Part shown: positions 14,701 through 27,530 of the stretch, one piece after another
Layout: every line of letters begins with the position of its first letter
Numbering within the stretch: the first letter of the stretch is position 1
Source: Prinia subflava
Taxonomy: Eukaryota > Chordata > Aves > Passeriformes > Cisticolidae
Assembly: GCF_021018805.1 (NCBI RefSeq)
Contig: NC_086247.1
Location: 136,069,602 to 136,133,601, forward strand
Length of the DNA stretch: 64,000 nt
Direction of reading: 5' to 3'
The notes under the pieces: model-generated
Told to the model about the DNA's origin: nothing
Databases searched by the model: none
The model's input: only the letters and a program-made list of their open reading frames with translations
Made by a program: the position numbers and the translations under genes

Positions 14701-17700
14701 TCACTGTTCCATTTACCATGCCCCTCCAGGGTGGCTGCAAAGCTGTCTGCTCGCTGGGAGAGCTGTGAAGCAGGTACCTTGTGCAAAAGTGAGCACTGCC
14801 AACTCCACCAGAAGCCCCAGTCAGATTCTCCTGAGTACTTTCCCTTGTGCATTATTTATGCAAATACATGTAAATACACAGGATCTCAAGGCTTTAGGAA
14901 ACACTTCAGAAAGCAGTAATTTAATTATGCAGGAAATCAGCTTATCTGTCCTGGAAGATACAGTAAAATTCAACAACACCAATCCTTTGGACAATCCATT
15001 AAAAAATTTAAAAATTTGCAAGCTCCCCTCAGTTATGTATTGGCAGTGCTGTGACTCACTACATACTGTTTATTTTATGTTCAAGAAGTCCAAAAGCTGA
15101 GCATTTTCACTTCTGGTTTGTCTGGCCCCCTTTGCCCCCCCTACCTCAAGCTCTGAGACATGAGATATATCTGAAAACTTAAATAAAACTGTATGTTTTT
15201 CAAAGAGTGGTTAAGAAGTCTAGCACAAACTGTAGAGACTGCTGTATGGCATAACTGCATCAACAACTATGCTGTAACAAAGTTTAGCATTCCTGGACTA
15301 AACAAACTTCAGCAACTGAAAGATCATTTCCATAAACTAAGTACCCTATATGGTTACAGCCCACAGAATTGTATTTCAAGTATTTGACATATCAAGCACT
15401 AGAGGAGAGAGAAAAACACTGCTACCTAGACAACTAGTATTAGTCTATATTGCATGGTATGGAAAAGCAGGATGCATCAAAAGTGTGGAGCAAGGCTCCA
15501 GACACACTCCATACTACCCAGAAAGACGAGTCTTTGCATCCCTCAGCAGAGCTGCACAGCATGGGAGGTCACACAGCAACTTCTGTGAAAAACTTATATT
15601 CAAGTCAGGGGAAAAACAGCAGGCACAGATCTGACAAAGCAGTTCTGAGCTCAGACTTGTCAGCCAGTGAAGCAAAGGTAAGTAGAGAAAATGTAGCTCA
15701 AGGATCATGCTCTTTACTATCTTGGTGCTCAGTTGCTTCTTCCACCTACTTGAAGCCATAGTACTAAATTTCATCATCCCAATGATCCATGCCAGCTTGC
15801 ACCACTATTTGAGTCTGCTTGCAATAGCAGGTGAGGAAAACCAGGGAAACCTTTGCAGTAAAACTAATTGTCTTTACAAGCAGCTATACAACTTCATCTT
15901 GAGAACTCCACACAACCAAATCTGTCTTCTTCCTTTAATGAAGGTCCTAGGGCTTTTATTATTTAAATACAGTGCTTCCCATGTCAGAAATCAGTGTGTC
16001 TCAAATTATATTTTTTCAAAGCCTTTGACCAGCAAGTCAAATGTTCATAGAACATTTCAAACTCCCCCACTTTATTTTTTTTTGAGGAACAGGCTATATA
16101 TATTTCAAGACTATCACCAAGACATAAATGATCAGGTTCCTTTCAGTTTTGCTTATCAGAAGGCCACTACTGGTCAGAATACAAGTCTGACTGAAAAACA
16201 AGCAATCCTGAAATCTCAGTTATGTGCTTGTTTGTGACACAGATCTCCTGGATGATGTCTTCAATTCAAAAGCGGTCCCATAGCAACACTAAAGCAAGCA
16301 GGTTACTTCAGGTGTTACTTTCCACCACCTGAGAACAAGGATGTCTATGCCCTTGTATCCAGGTTCCAGCTGACCTCTTGGCCAACTCAACTACATAAAG
16401 TAACACACATTAAAATATAATGATTTAAATCAATTTCACCTTGTAAATAAAAAACCCACAGGACCTCTTAAGCAGTGAATGCAGTTTTAAAGTGATTTTT
16501 ATCCTTGCTACTGAGATAATCATATGCACATAGCAACAGCAACTTCAGTGACTGAATTACTGTCTGCCAGCTAGACATATTTCTGTATCCCCCATCTGTT
16601 TTCCATTTCTGAACTTTTCAGCATTGTGCTGCCACAAGAAAAGTATCTTGTGACAAAAATCAAAGAAGAAGAATGTTTTCATGACCCTAACAAGTCTTAA
16701 GGCACATGGATAAAACAAGAATTTTTACATGTCAAATACTATAAGGATGGCTTAGCAACTTCAGCAATAGAGACACCCCTCAAAGACCAATCATTACACA
16801 CATTCTCCTGTAAAACAGTTAGAAACATGGCTTTTCAGGAAAGAGGCTCTACCTTTTGAAGGGCATTTATGATGGAGTGAAGAAGACCTCAGGCACACTG
16901 CTCCAGAACAGTTAGCAAGAAGCAGCCCATTGTAAAAGAGTCATCACCCATCAGAACCCAATAAATCTTCATCTTTCAGGTGGCCAGCACATCATGTAGG
17001 AGCAACCACTACTTTCAGACTCTTCCAGTAACTTCTTAGGTGCTTAACCTTTTAATGTGAAGCAAGTCACATTCAGCCAGGAACCTCAGCAAGTTGTTCA
17101 CAGGAAAATGAAAAACTTGATTTAAATGTGAAAGTCTGGGAGATTTCTTCAACAAGACAGGAATATTAAAAATATCCAATAGAATGACATCTTCCAAGGA
17201 GAAATTTGCAATATACTTCTCTGCAAGATTCATCTAGTACAAAAATAATGTCTGAAGAGTAATTCGCTTGTAAAGTGAACTAAAAGCACCAATACCAACA
17301 CCAGGTTGTAACATGGGAAAAAACCTCAACAGGTGGAAGAGACTGTGGAGAACTAAGAGAAATCCACCACACTCACACCAAGAAAAAGGCATAGTGCAAT
17401 AGTCAAGATACTCAATATTTCAATACCATTTTGCTTTGATGTACTGCAACAGAACAAGCAGAGGAGCAACAAGGGGTGCAGGATTCTGTGAGCTAACCGA
17501 CATCTGAACCCTATTAACATCCCTGAGCCAACATAGCCTGAAGGACATTGCTCACTCAAATGAAATAACCAGCCACAACCGCCTGCAGCTGTAGGTAGAA
17601 AGAAAAAGCAGCATTGTTGAATCAGCTGAAGCCCAAAATAACAGCTGGAAAAGCTGCTATATCAGGAACAGAATGGGCAAGAGGTTCCAAAATCAGTGGT

Positions 17701-20700
17701 TGCAGTGCTTTTTGACTGCAAGCAGGTACACGGGGTTGTTAACAAGCATGAAGGTTTTGTTTCTGTAAATGGCTTTTACCACTTGTCTTCTGTAAGCTTG
17801 AGGAATATCCAGAAAGCTTTTCCTGTTTGGTCCTGTCCACTGTGTCATCACAGAAGGCTGGTTAACATACCACACACACACTGCAAGTGAATCATGAGCC
17901 AGACTGAAAGCATATCAATCTGACAATTCTGCTTAAGACCTAAAAGAACTATTGAATGAGAAAATTTCTTTTCAATTCTCCTCTGCTACTGAGGGCAGGG
18001 GGAACACACATTGAGAGCAGCAGGGACACCCTAATTTGCATCAGCCCCAAAGCACTGCACAGGAAGCTGGTGTCAAGGGTCTGACACTGCATTTCAGTTT
18101 GAGTGAGTCATTTCTGAGTCCTCTACCTGCAAGTTTGCAGTGACTGAGGATGTTTGGAATGGGCTTTCCAGTAAAGTCAGCTTGTCTGAGACTGCTGTCC
18201 TTCCCAGAGAGAAAACCAGATCTTTTGAATAGATAGCTGAGACAGCATGTGTTGATAAGTCCTTCCTCTTCCACAAGTAAAAATAGATATCCCATTCCTC
18301 AACTCAACTGTTTTCTCAATTTTTGGTATTTTGCAACTTGGTCTCCCAAAACTAGCTCTGTATTCAGCTCCAAATATAAAAAGTCAGAAAGACCAAAGCA
18401 GGAAGCTCAGAGATTAGCAACCTTACTTTTGTTATGTCAATCTTCTGACTTTTGCTCAGCTCCAGGAAATCATAATACATGAGATTTGCACATTGTAAAG
18501 GGCCCCAACAACCACAAATGTTAACAACTATTTCTCTCTTAGCTCCTCTAGAAGTTTTGTTATAAACACCCAGAATCCAACCCACAAGGGTCACACCACA
18601 CCATAACACCAATAAACTCTAACTACAGAAAACTTACATTTCTATGTGAGAGAGAAAAGAAAGGCACATTGAACAAATAAAAAGCATAGCCAGCAACACT
18701 GACATCGTAACCTGCTGAAGCAAAAATGCTTTTGGTACCCACATGATCTAGCAAGAGTCTACAAAACACTAGGCAACATGATTATTGAAGCTTGGCACCA
18801 CAAGCTAAACAGAAATTTCTCAATTTCAGTTCAGTATAGTAAAACTATTAATAAGCCACTTTCTTGTAACTGGTCTTAGACTAACCAAGTTGGGTATTTT
18901 CCTCTCTCCTCCCTCCAGACCCCCCCACCCCCAAAAAAGTGACTGCTACAGCCACATACTCAATAGGCTGCAGGAGACCATTTGAAGATAGGATTCTCAA
19001 GAATTGTTATGGTTTAGAAATTCTCCCAGATGTTGGCAGTTACCTCTGAAGGCAACCTCAAAAACTCCAGCTCCTAGGAAACCATTACAACTTTTCTGAA
19101 GACATTTAGTCTCTGGATATGCAAGTTATCAAGTTAAAGGGTTTACCATGTTCTAGAAACCAAGACTGTAGAGATGACCAGAAACCAATGGGTGCCATAT
19201 AGACAATTTTGTCTTTTTCAAAATATACTTCTATTTCAAGAGACTAAAATAGTTGAGAAAGGTCTCATTAAAAGTGCAGAATCCAGTGAATGTTCCCTAC
19301 TCAAGTGGGTTTTTTATTGTGGACAACAGTTTAACTTGAGGCTACTACACATGAAACTGAGCTAGAGATAGGAGATCACTGGACAGTCAAAGAGCCCACT
19401 CTAGAGCAATACAAGTCCCTCCAACTGTCCCTAAGCTACTATAAAAACTCACCTCTAAGTACACATACATCAGACTCTTCCCTTTATGCTCCCTGCAGTG
19501 TTTGCAGTTCCTCTTTAAGCTGGGACTGACACGAATATGTTCTTTTGTGGTACACAACTCCTACCCTGTTCACTTTTCTGCATTTGTTTTTCTGTTAGCA
19601 TATTTCCCCAAATGAACTTGCCATAGGATCAGACCAGTACCAGAGAGAATGGAAACCAGTCCAGCAGCCCTAGCTTTAGTAGGCTTCAGTATTACAGAGG
19701 TTGTAGCTTGCCTAACCTTACTCTAGCTTAAACTGGCACTTCCTTACAAGGAAGTTATTTTCGTCCATCTTTTCTGTTTTTACATCAACTCCACATTCTT
19801 TGTGTTGGCACAGCTGCTTGCATAGCTGGACCATGAACTTCAATGAATTATGCTCCATCTAAAAAACTCCTCAAAATGTATTATTTTTGCTGGATTATTA
19901 CTTTGGAGATGAGTAATAACTAATAAGGAAAACAGATACAGCTGAACTTGTTAACCAGGAAGACTGGCAGAGATTGATAAAATGCAAACATGGGTACAGC
20001 CAAGTTGTGAGACAGCATATGACTAAGACATCAGGAGGGAGATGAGGACAAGTGAAAGACTAAACCAGTTAGCTCAAGCAGCTGAAAGGTGGTTCTGGAA
20101 GTCTCAATCTCACCAAGGAGCTCCACAGGCTTTCTAATAATGGCACATAAGGGAATTGATTTTTTTTTTGGTTTTGTCTTACAATCTAAAAGGATCACGC
20201 ATATACTCACAGCTGTGTTAAGAATATTAGGATTGCCTCGGGAACTGACAATGCACACAAAAGAGCTGGATTAGACTAATTACCTTGCTACACAAGGTAA
20301 CTGTTCACCAAGCCTGATGAAAATCAAGTACTCTAAAAGGTATATGGCCATTAAGTACTTCTACTGCAACTTCTACTACTATTCAATGCCATCCTTTGAA
20401 GATAAAGCTAATGTTTTCTTTTCAGTTTGAAATCCATCACTACAGCATTCAGGTACTTCAAACAATTTTCACAACACCTTTATTAAGCAATCTCTCCACA
20501 CAAAACTAATTAACTTACTGTATAACAGCCCAGGCTCAACAGGAAGATGGTAAGACAGATGATCACATAAAAAAAACACATGCAAGAAGTCACCATCTCG
20601 ACAATTCAAAGCTACCCATTTCACCATTCACCAGCATGAAGACTATGAAAACCAACAGGGTTTGTCATTACCATCTATATAGCGAGGCAGCAATTTCTTA

Positions 20701-23700
20701 GACTGCTTCAACTATTTTGCTAAGTGCAAACAAATGGGTTACCAATAGTGAAAATGAAGAAGAGAAACCAGAACTTGTTAGATATTGTATATTAAGTACC
20801 AAGTAAAGGAAATGGAAATACATGCCTTGGAAGTAAACATAAAATAATTCATACTGAAGTATGGAGATGAATATGTGCTATTTTCAAACATTTAAAACCT
20901 CATAGTTACCAACTGAGATGACTAACCTCTCAACAAGTCAAGATATCCATAAGCCAAAATGACTACAACTCCCAAATGCTTAATCTTTGCAAGATTACAC
21001 TGAAGAGCTGTAAATAATGGGTAGTTTCACCTTACTCTAAAGTTGTCATGAGGTTGCACAATGTACAGCTAGGGTTCGGAACCCTGAGGCACAAGAAGTT
21101 TTCAAGGAAGAACAGAAAACAGAACTGTGGAGCAGGAACTGAATAATGGGGTGAGTCAGTTATTGTAAATAAAGTTTGCCACCCTGAAACTACAGGAGGA
21201 AAATAAACATCTACCAGGCCCAGGCAATGGGCATAATGTAAGCATCTGCTTTAATGAGCAAGGAATTAAAAAATAATATCCTAGAGACTCTTAAACCATC
21301 TTGTGTAGGATACTCAAATAAGACAACTAAGCCAACAAAACAAATTCATGCTTCCTATTTGCTTCATGGAACATTTTCCAGTCCTCTCTGCTTGGGTTAA
21401 TGACATTCAGTTTCAAAAACTCACAGGAAAAAGTGACCCTAGCCTTTGCAGCACCTTATCTTGTAGATTGGAAGAAACTACAGAAAGCAGTTTTGAAACT
21501 GCTGTCAGAGCTCCTTCACAGCTCTTCCACCCTCAGCCCTAACAGAAGCTACCGTATGTGTCCCTTTCAAGAGTTTACAGAAGGACATGAAATATCACTC
21601 CCATTTGTATTTCATGGAGGCATGTTTACTACCCTTAACCTAACCATAATATTTACAATTTATTTTTACTAGTCCATCCACTCAGTTGCAAAAGCAGCAT
21701 TAAATTAATTTCTGCAGTACACACAGCCTGACACCCAAAAAGGAACCAAGTTTTCAATAAATAGCTCTTCCTGTTCTGCTTCCTTCTATATGCAAACATC
21801 TGGGCTGAGTGCCCAACTGACTATTTTAAAATAGCTTTAATTGCTTTATTATCTGCTCTGATGTAATCAATGCTTTTTAATGCATTTTTTTTCTTCCAGC
21901 TTCTTAGAAAGAGCCTTCTCCTATAGTCTAACATCACCTCCATTAAACAATTCATAAGAGGGTTTTTTCCCAAGTTCACTGTTGAAAATCTTCATTAATA
22001 CATTAGTTTTACTTTGCTTTAGTTTTGAAAAGACACATATAACACAGCCACAGCAGTAATGTTGTGCATTAAATACAAATAGTAGGAACACACCTGAGAG
22101 GTGATGAGTAGCCCTCCCCACCCCAAGATAGTTTCCAACCAACCTGTTGTGCTGACAGCCAGTGCCATGAGTCAACATTATGGTTCCATATCCTCAGGGT
22201 GCCACCAGTCACATCATCATTTCAGACTATATTACAAATATGGACACATGTTATCAACTCCTGTAACTTTTGAAGGCATACCACTAGCACTAAGTGCTGT
22301 GGGCTTGTTTTTGTCAACTGATCTCACCCTTTCTTTAATGAAAACTAATCAGACATGGAGGGCACTACCTAGTTTTCAATTATTTAGGTTTCATCTTCTT
22401 ACAGAACAATTCAATAACTTTTTCAGTGTCATTTTCCTACATGTACAATGTGTCAGGACAGAAAGTTCTTAGGAGAGATGCTAGATAAGTCAGGAATAAG
22501 AAAAGTGATTTATGGCACAACCAAGAGGTTCCACTTTACCTAACAAGCTCTCCAGTGGCATGTTAAAACATAACAACAGGTATTAATAAGTGCACTGCTT
22601 GTGTATTTGTCTGGATAAAACTTTGTAGCAGGAGAGACCAGTATACTAAGAAAACTTCCAAACTGAAAACTGACTAGAGTAGACATTTTATAGCTTTCTG
22701 CAGATACAGAAGCATTCTTAACATGATCAAATATATCTTACTGCATGAGAGGGGAAGAAAGATGCATCTGCTTGTCATGCTTTTTCCCCCCCTCCTTCCA
22801 GTTGCTAACTCTAAGGTGAAGGAATCCAATAGGTACACTGATAAATAGGAGTCCCACAGCTCTCTCTTCCTTTTTCTGTCCTGGTGTTGTTCCACTTCTG
22901 TTAAAAGTATCGAGCAAGAATACAAGGAAGAATGCAACAGTAGCATCAAGCTCACAGTGCCTCATGTGAGCACTGAAGAAGGTCATGGAGTTTACTATGT
23001 GTTGAATCTTCAGCCACACAAAGTACATTCCTTCTGATGTACTCCACAAAGTGCTGGGGGGAAGTAATTTTACCCGTGTATTCTTGTTTCTCCTCTTGCT
23101 TATTAGGCAGCAAGTGCCATTGAGAAGTCAGGCACTGTTAAATTTTTGGATCAGCTTGTAATCATCCAAGAAACAGATGGTGATTACAGATTCCAGGGGC
23201 TGGTGGGGAGGGGGGGCTGTTTGTTTTTGATTGGAGGGTTTTTTTTAACTTGTACAGTATGCTCGATAACTTCATTAGGCATTCATGCTCTTCTCCTAAA
23301 TACATTTAATTTAATGGTTGACACAGTGGGCAAGCTCTCCAGCAGTCTGTTCTTTACCTCAAAATTAGTTACAAAAAACCCCACTGTCTTAGTTTTCTGC
23401 CATCTTTCAGGGTGATGTTTTGAAGGACCTAAGCCTACAAATTCCCAGCCTTCCCAAAAAGTTCCTAACAAAAGTAGGCAACCAGTTCTAGTGAGAGAAC
23501 ACTCACCATCATTGTGCCTGGGATGATTATCATAGGGTGCAGAAAACACAGAATCTGTGGCTTTCATTTTTAGGCACAGAAAACAGGTTACATGGCACCT
23601 TCCTTCCCTCTCCTCCTTCCTACAGTCACTGGAAATCCAGCAGCAGTGACAATATAAAGGTAAGAATGTTATTTATCACATCAGTTGTAAATTAAATACA

Positions 23701-26360
23701 ATTATGAGGCTAGTTAAAAATACAGCTTAAAGTCATACTGAGTTTAAATATTTTTTTCAGTAGTACAGCCAGATTATCTTTGACACAGGGTAAAAGATCA
23801 AGATAAAATCAACTGTTAATGATGCAGATGTCTGCAAGATCCAAGCACTGACAATTAGTCTTTGCTGCTACAAGCCATCAGGATTATAATCAGATCTACA
23901 AAATGGGACACAGTTGCTTTCCCTTTCACTTAGCAGCAAGCTTCATTCCACAGCATATGTCAGAACACTGAGAAATGAATTTACAGCTCTGAATGTGAAC
24001 ACATTTTTTTCTTGCTTCCTAAGACATTTTGGGTAATGTTCACATGTTTTCCTCTCACATGCCTTTGAAGTTATTACTGAATTTGACTGTACTACCAAGC
24101 AAGGTTTGCATTCGTTATCTCTCCACTTCTACCTCAACAGCAACAGAGAGCTGCTTACCGGTTCTTGAATGGGCGGAGAACTGATAAGAACCTCGGGTAA
24201 CAGACATGCCTCTGCAAATTCCCCCCCTTAAGAATTCACACCTCTGCTGTCAGTCCTCAGCTTTGTGGCACCAATGGTTAGGTTCTCCCTTTAGAGCCAC
24301 GTTTCTTCCTAGGACAGGAGAGTTGGACAACAGTTTATTGTTTTGGGTTTTTTTTTCCTTAACTTCTTCACATTCAATTTCAAACTCTGAAAATCCTCCA
24401 AAACGCAACAATCAAGTATAGGCCTAAGATTAGTAAGTTAATAGACCTGCAGAAAAATCATCTTTTTTCTTTTTTATCTTCACTGAGTGTTTGCTTCCAA
24501 AACATGCAGCAATGTCAGAAATGTAGGAACTGCATCTCAGCTTCACTGTTTTAATACATTTATTCCCCAAGACAGTTCATAAGACTAAGAGACTTCTATT
24601 GTCTTAATAATTGATAGGCACTACAGGCAGTCTTAAATATAATTTTTCAGATGATTACTGTGTTCTAAGTGTAATTACTACCATCATGAACTGTGATCTA
24701 TGCTCAGTTCCTAGTCTAGCCTTTGCTGATGGATTTCTGTTTATTCTGCTAAGAAACCTAGGGATTCTTAATTCCTGTTCTTAATTAATCCACACACATG
24801 GTTTTTATTTTTCCCATGAGAAACTCTTACTTGTGCTAACATAGTTACACCGTGCTGCACGCTTATTTTCATTTGCTGGACAGTGCCACATGAAGCACTA
24901 CAAAATGACAGGAAAAGAATCTAACAGAGAAGCCTGCAACACTTCAATGCTGCATTCTTGGCCAAGAAGAGATGTTTAATTTGGACGCATCAAATTAACT
25001 TTTTTTTCCATGCTCTCTCATTCAGCAGGATTTCACTTCCACAGGGCCTCCAAGCATTACTCATGACTTCATTTTGCAGTGGGGTAAGGAAATGCAATGC
25101 CATCTGCAGAACATAACAGATATTCACACCTACAGCCATCACCTTCATGTGAACATGAAGCCTCTTTTCTCTGAGCCTGCTGTGTTACTGGCATTCTTTG
25201 AGCCCCTCCAACGAAAGGATTTCAGTTCACAATTTTGAATCTTCTGTGCATGGACCAATACACTTTATTATATTTTCTACTGAGAACAGCTATGCACACT
25301 ACAGCACATAACTGCAGGATGGTGAGGATCATGTATGGTGTTGCATTTGTCACTATTTACTTGGTTATTACTTGTAGTGAAGAGGTCTTTCCTCTACAAG
25401 TAGGGGTATTTCCAGTGTGAACTCACACAGCAATGAGCTGTTGCAACAGGAAGATCTCTGCTCTCATCTGTGATCTTCTCCCTCTCTCCTCAGGGAGACA
25501 GTGAACAGCTAGCACACGCTGCCATTCAGTACAAATCTCTCACCCTGCAATTACCAGCTTGCTTGCTTTCATTAAAAAGGCCTGTTTGGGAATTTTCTAT
25601 AACACTAGCCACTAAAAAAAAGGAGCAAAAATAAATGTGTGTATTTAAGCCCAATTCAGGCAAACAGAATATCACACACCTCCACAATTAAAGGTATTTC
25701 TGCTTTGTAGCTAAATAACTACTGTCTTATCAGTTCATGACATAGGATGTCACTGCTCACAACTGACTTACAGAAAACTTGAAATCCTTTGTCACCATTT
25801 CCTACCGACTGACAGGGCTACCTTAAGCAGCCTATTCAACTTCACTGAAGCTTCTCCTCTGTCTAGTACATACAGCCAAAGCATTTCCCCATGATCCTCA
25901 CTTCAGGCACTGTGCTGTTTAACACAGCTCTAACACCGCTCAGTCTTGATGCACAGACTGCAGGCTTTGTGCAAAAACTACTGAAACAGCCACAGAGGAA
26001 AAACACTCACGGGATACGGACGGGTAGGAAACAAAAGGAATAGCGAGTTAATAGTACAGGCTGCTCTGCCGGTTTCATGTGGCTGTTTTAAAATGTGTAG
26101 TCTAATCTCAAATTGCACACTGACATTCTTACAGGGCTCGTTACTCAGCAGCAGACGTAACCCATGCAAACCCGACACAGGCGTAAAGGCTTCGCTCCGC
26201 AAGCAGAACGGAATACGTGTTTTGCTCAACTGCCCCGAGACCCGATTTTTGGCGATCTTTGGGCTCTACACTTTTAACCTGCTATGGTGGCTATTTAAAG
26301 ATGCAAAGCTGCGACCTGAGCCTCGTAATGCCCGAACCATGTGACATCTTTTCCAGGCTC
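2800..26360. other. Non-coding DNA, probable PIP4K2A intron 1
   Basis: About 23.5 kb of AT-rich sequence. All ORFs are short and their translations resemble no family I recognise. I looked on the minus strand for PIP4K2A exon 2 coding sequence, which should continue straight after the exon 1 donor, and did not find it, so the intron probably extends past position 1. No tRNA, LTR pair or clear CR1 end was recognised. Homopolymer and C-rich runs occur near 8870, 18920 and 20160. Small old repeats may be missed by eye. Confidence 0.5.
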
Positions 26361-26947
26361 CTAATTTTAACGCAGACCAGCGCCCGGCCGGGGGTTCTCG
26401 CGGAGCCCGGGCCGCCCGTCCCCGCAGGGTGATGGAGCACTTCGCAAATGGTGCAGTTCTACCGCCTTACCACACCGAGCCCTTCCTCTTCCCCTCCCCC
26501 GCGCACACCGGCAGCGGACCCTTGCAGAAGCGAACTGCACGGACACGGGACGAACTTGGCCAGCTCCCATTGATAACCGGGATTTTTCCCAACTGCAGCA
26601 CATCCATGCGACGCCCGCGCGCGGCCGGCGGCAGGAGCGGAGTGCTCGGGCTCCGCTCGCAGCACCGTCCCCTCCCGGGCACCTCCCGCCCGCTGCCGCC
26701 GAGCGGAACCGCGGGGCGAAAGGGCGGGCACGGGCTCCGCAGGCACCCCGCGGCCCCGCGCATCGCCCGCGCCGGGCAGGGCGCCGCAGCCGCTCCGCGC
26801 CGCACTCCCCGCGCTCGGGAACGCGCTCCCGGCCCCGCCGGGCGAGGGGCGGCAGGGGCTCCCGCGGGCACGTGCCTGCCCCGGTCCCGCAGCCCCCGGT
26901 GCGACGCCCCGGCGAGGCGGGCGGGCTTGCGTGGGTCGAACGGCGGC

Positions 26948-26953
26948 GCTTAC
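26948..26953 (-). other. PIP4K2A: Splice donor of PIP4K2A exon 1
   Basis: On the minus strand the exon's final TCG codon is followed directly by GTAAGC. This gives a phase-0 intron that runs towards position 1. Confidence 0.88.
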
Positions 26954-27094
26954 CGAGTGGTTGACCCCCCACATGAGGACGCTGAGTAGCGGGTCGCTAG
27001 CCCGGAACAACTTCACTTTTTGCGCCACGAAGTGCTTTTTCTTGGTCTTGGTTTTACTCGCCATGACGGGCACGATGCTGCTGGGGGCCGCCAT
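26954..27094 (-). CDS. PIP4K2A: PIP4K2A exon 1, coding part (first 47 codons)
   Basis: Phosphatidylinositol 5-phosphate 4-kinase type 2 alpha makes PI(4,5)P2 from PI5P at internal membranes and the plasma membrane. Read on the minus strand, the exon starts at ATG 27094-27092 in a strong Kozak context (GCCATGG). It encodes 47 residues including the basic stretch [17 protein letters not shown] followed by [17 protein letters not shown]. This matches the N-terminus of type II PIP kinases. The residues A in VAQKV and DPLL point to the alpha paralogue rather than beta or gamma. The exon ends after a complete Ser codon and is followed by GTAAGC, a good donor, at the position where the family's first intron is known. 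Only this exon is in the window; the catalytic domain lies off the left edge. The first ten residues diverge from mammals, as is usual for this gene. Confidence 0.92.
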
Positions 27095-27530
27095 GGCGCT
27101 GCCGGCGGCAGAGGTGGAAAAGGGGCTGGTGTGGGGTAGAGCAGCGGGCGGGCAGGAGCGAACGGCAGGGCGGTCAGCGCCGCAGCCCCGCGGGCGAGCG
27201 GGCGGCGGACGGGCAGCCGCGGGACGCCGGGCGCATCCCGGCCTGGCGGCTGAAATGGCCCCGCTCGGCGCGGCGGCCCCGCCCCGCCCCCCCCCGCGGG
27301 GAGCGGCCGCCGCCCGCCCGCCACGCACCGCGCGCCCGCCCCGCCCCCGCGGGAACCGCGGAGCGCCGGCTCTGCCGCCCCACCGCGCATGCGCCCCCGC
27401 GCCGCGCCTGCGCCGCCGCGGGCAGCGGGGCAGAGGGGCCGCCCGCGCCTCCCGCCCCTCAGGGAGAGGGGCCTGCGGGGCTGCGTCCCGCCTCGGCCAC
27501 GGCCGGCGGAGAGCGTCCTCTGCCCTCCGG

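Larger units (their letters stand above)
26380..27530 (-). promoter_or_regulatory. PIP4K2A: CpG-island promoter of PIP4K2A
   Basis: A sharp switch from AT-rich DNA to about 1.1 kb of very GC-rich, CpG-dense sequence covers exon 1. Upstream on the minus strand (higher coordinates) are GC boxes of the CCCCGCCCC type near 27281-27295 and 27338-27350. Two NRF1-like palindromic sites follow: GCGCATGCGC at 27385-27394 and GCGCCTGCGC at 27404-27413. No TATA box is evident, as expected for a housekeeping CpG-island promoter. The transcription start cannot be placed from sequence alone but should lie between about 27100 and 27400. Long ORFs in all frames here are a composition effect. Confidence 0.8.

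Noticed and set aside
1..26900. PIP4K2A exon 2
   Set aside because: Looked for its coding sequence on the minus strand and did not find it; a short exon could still be missed by eye.
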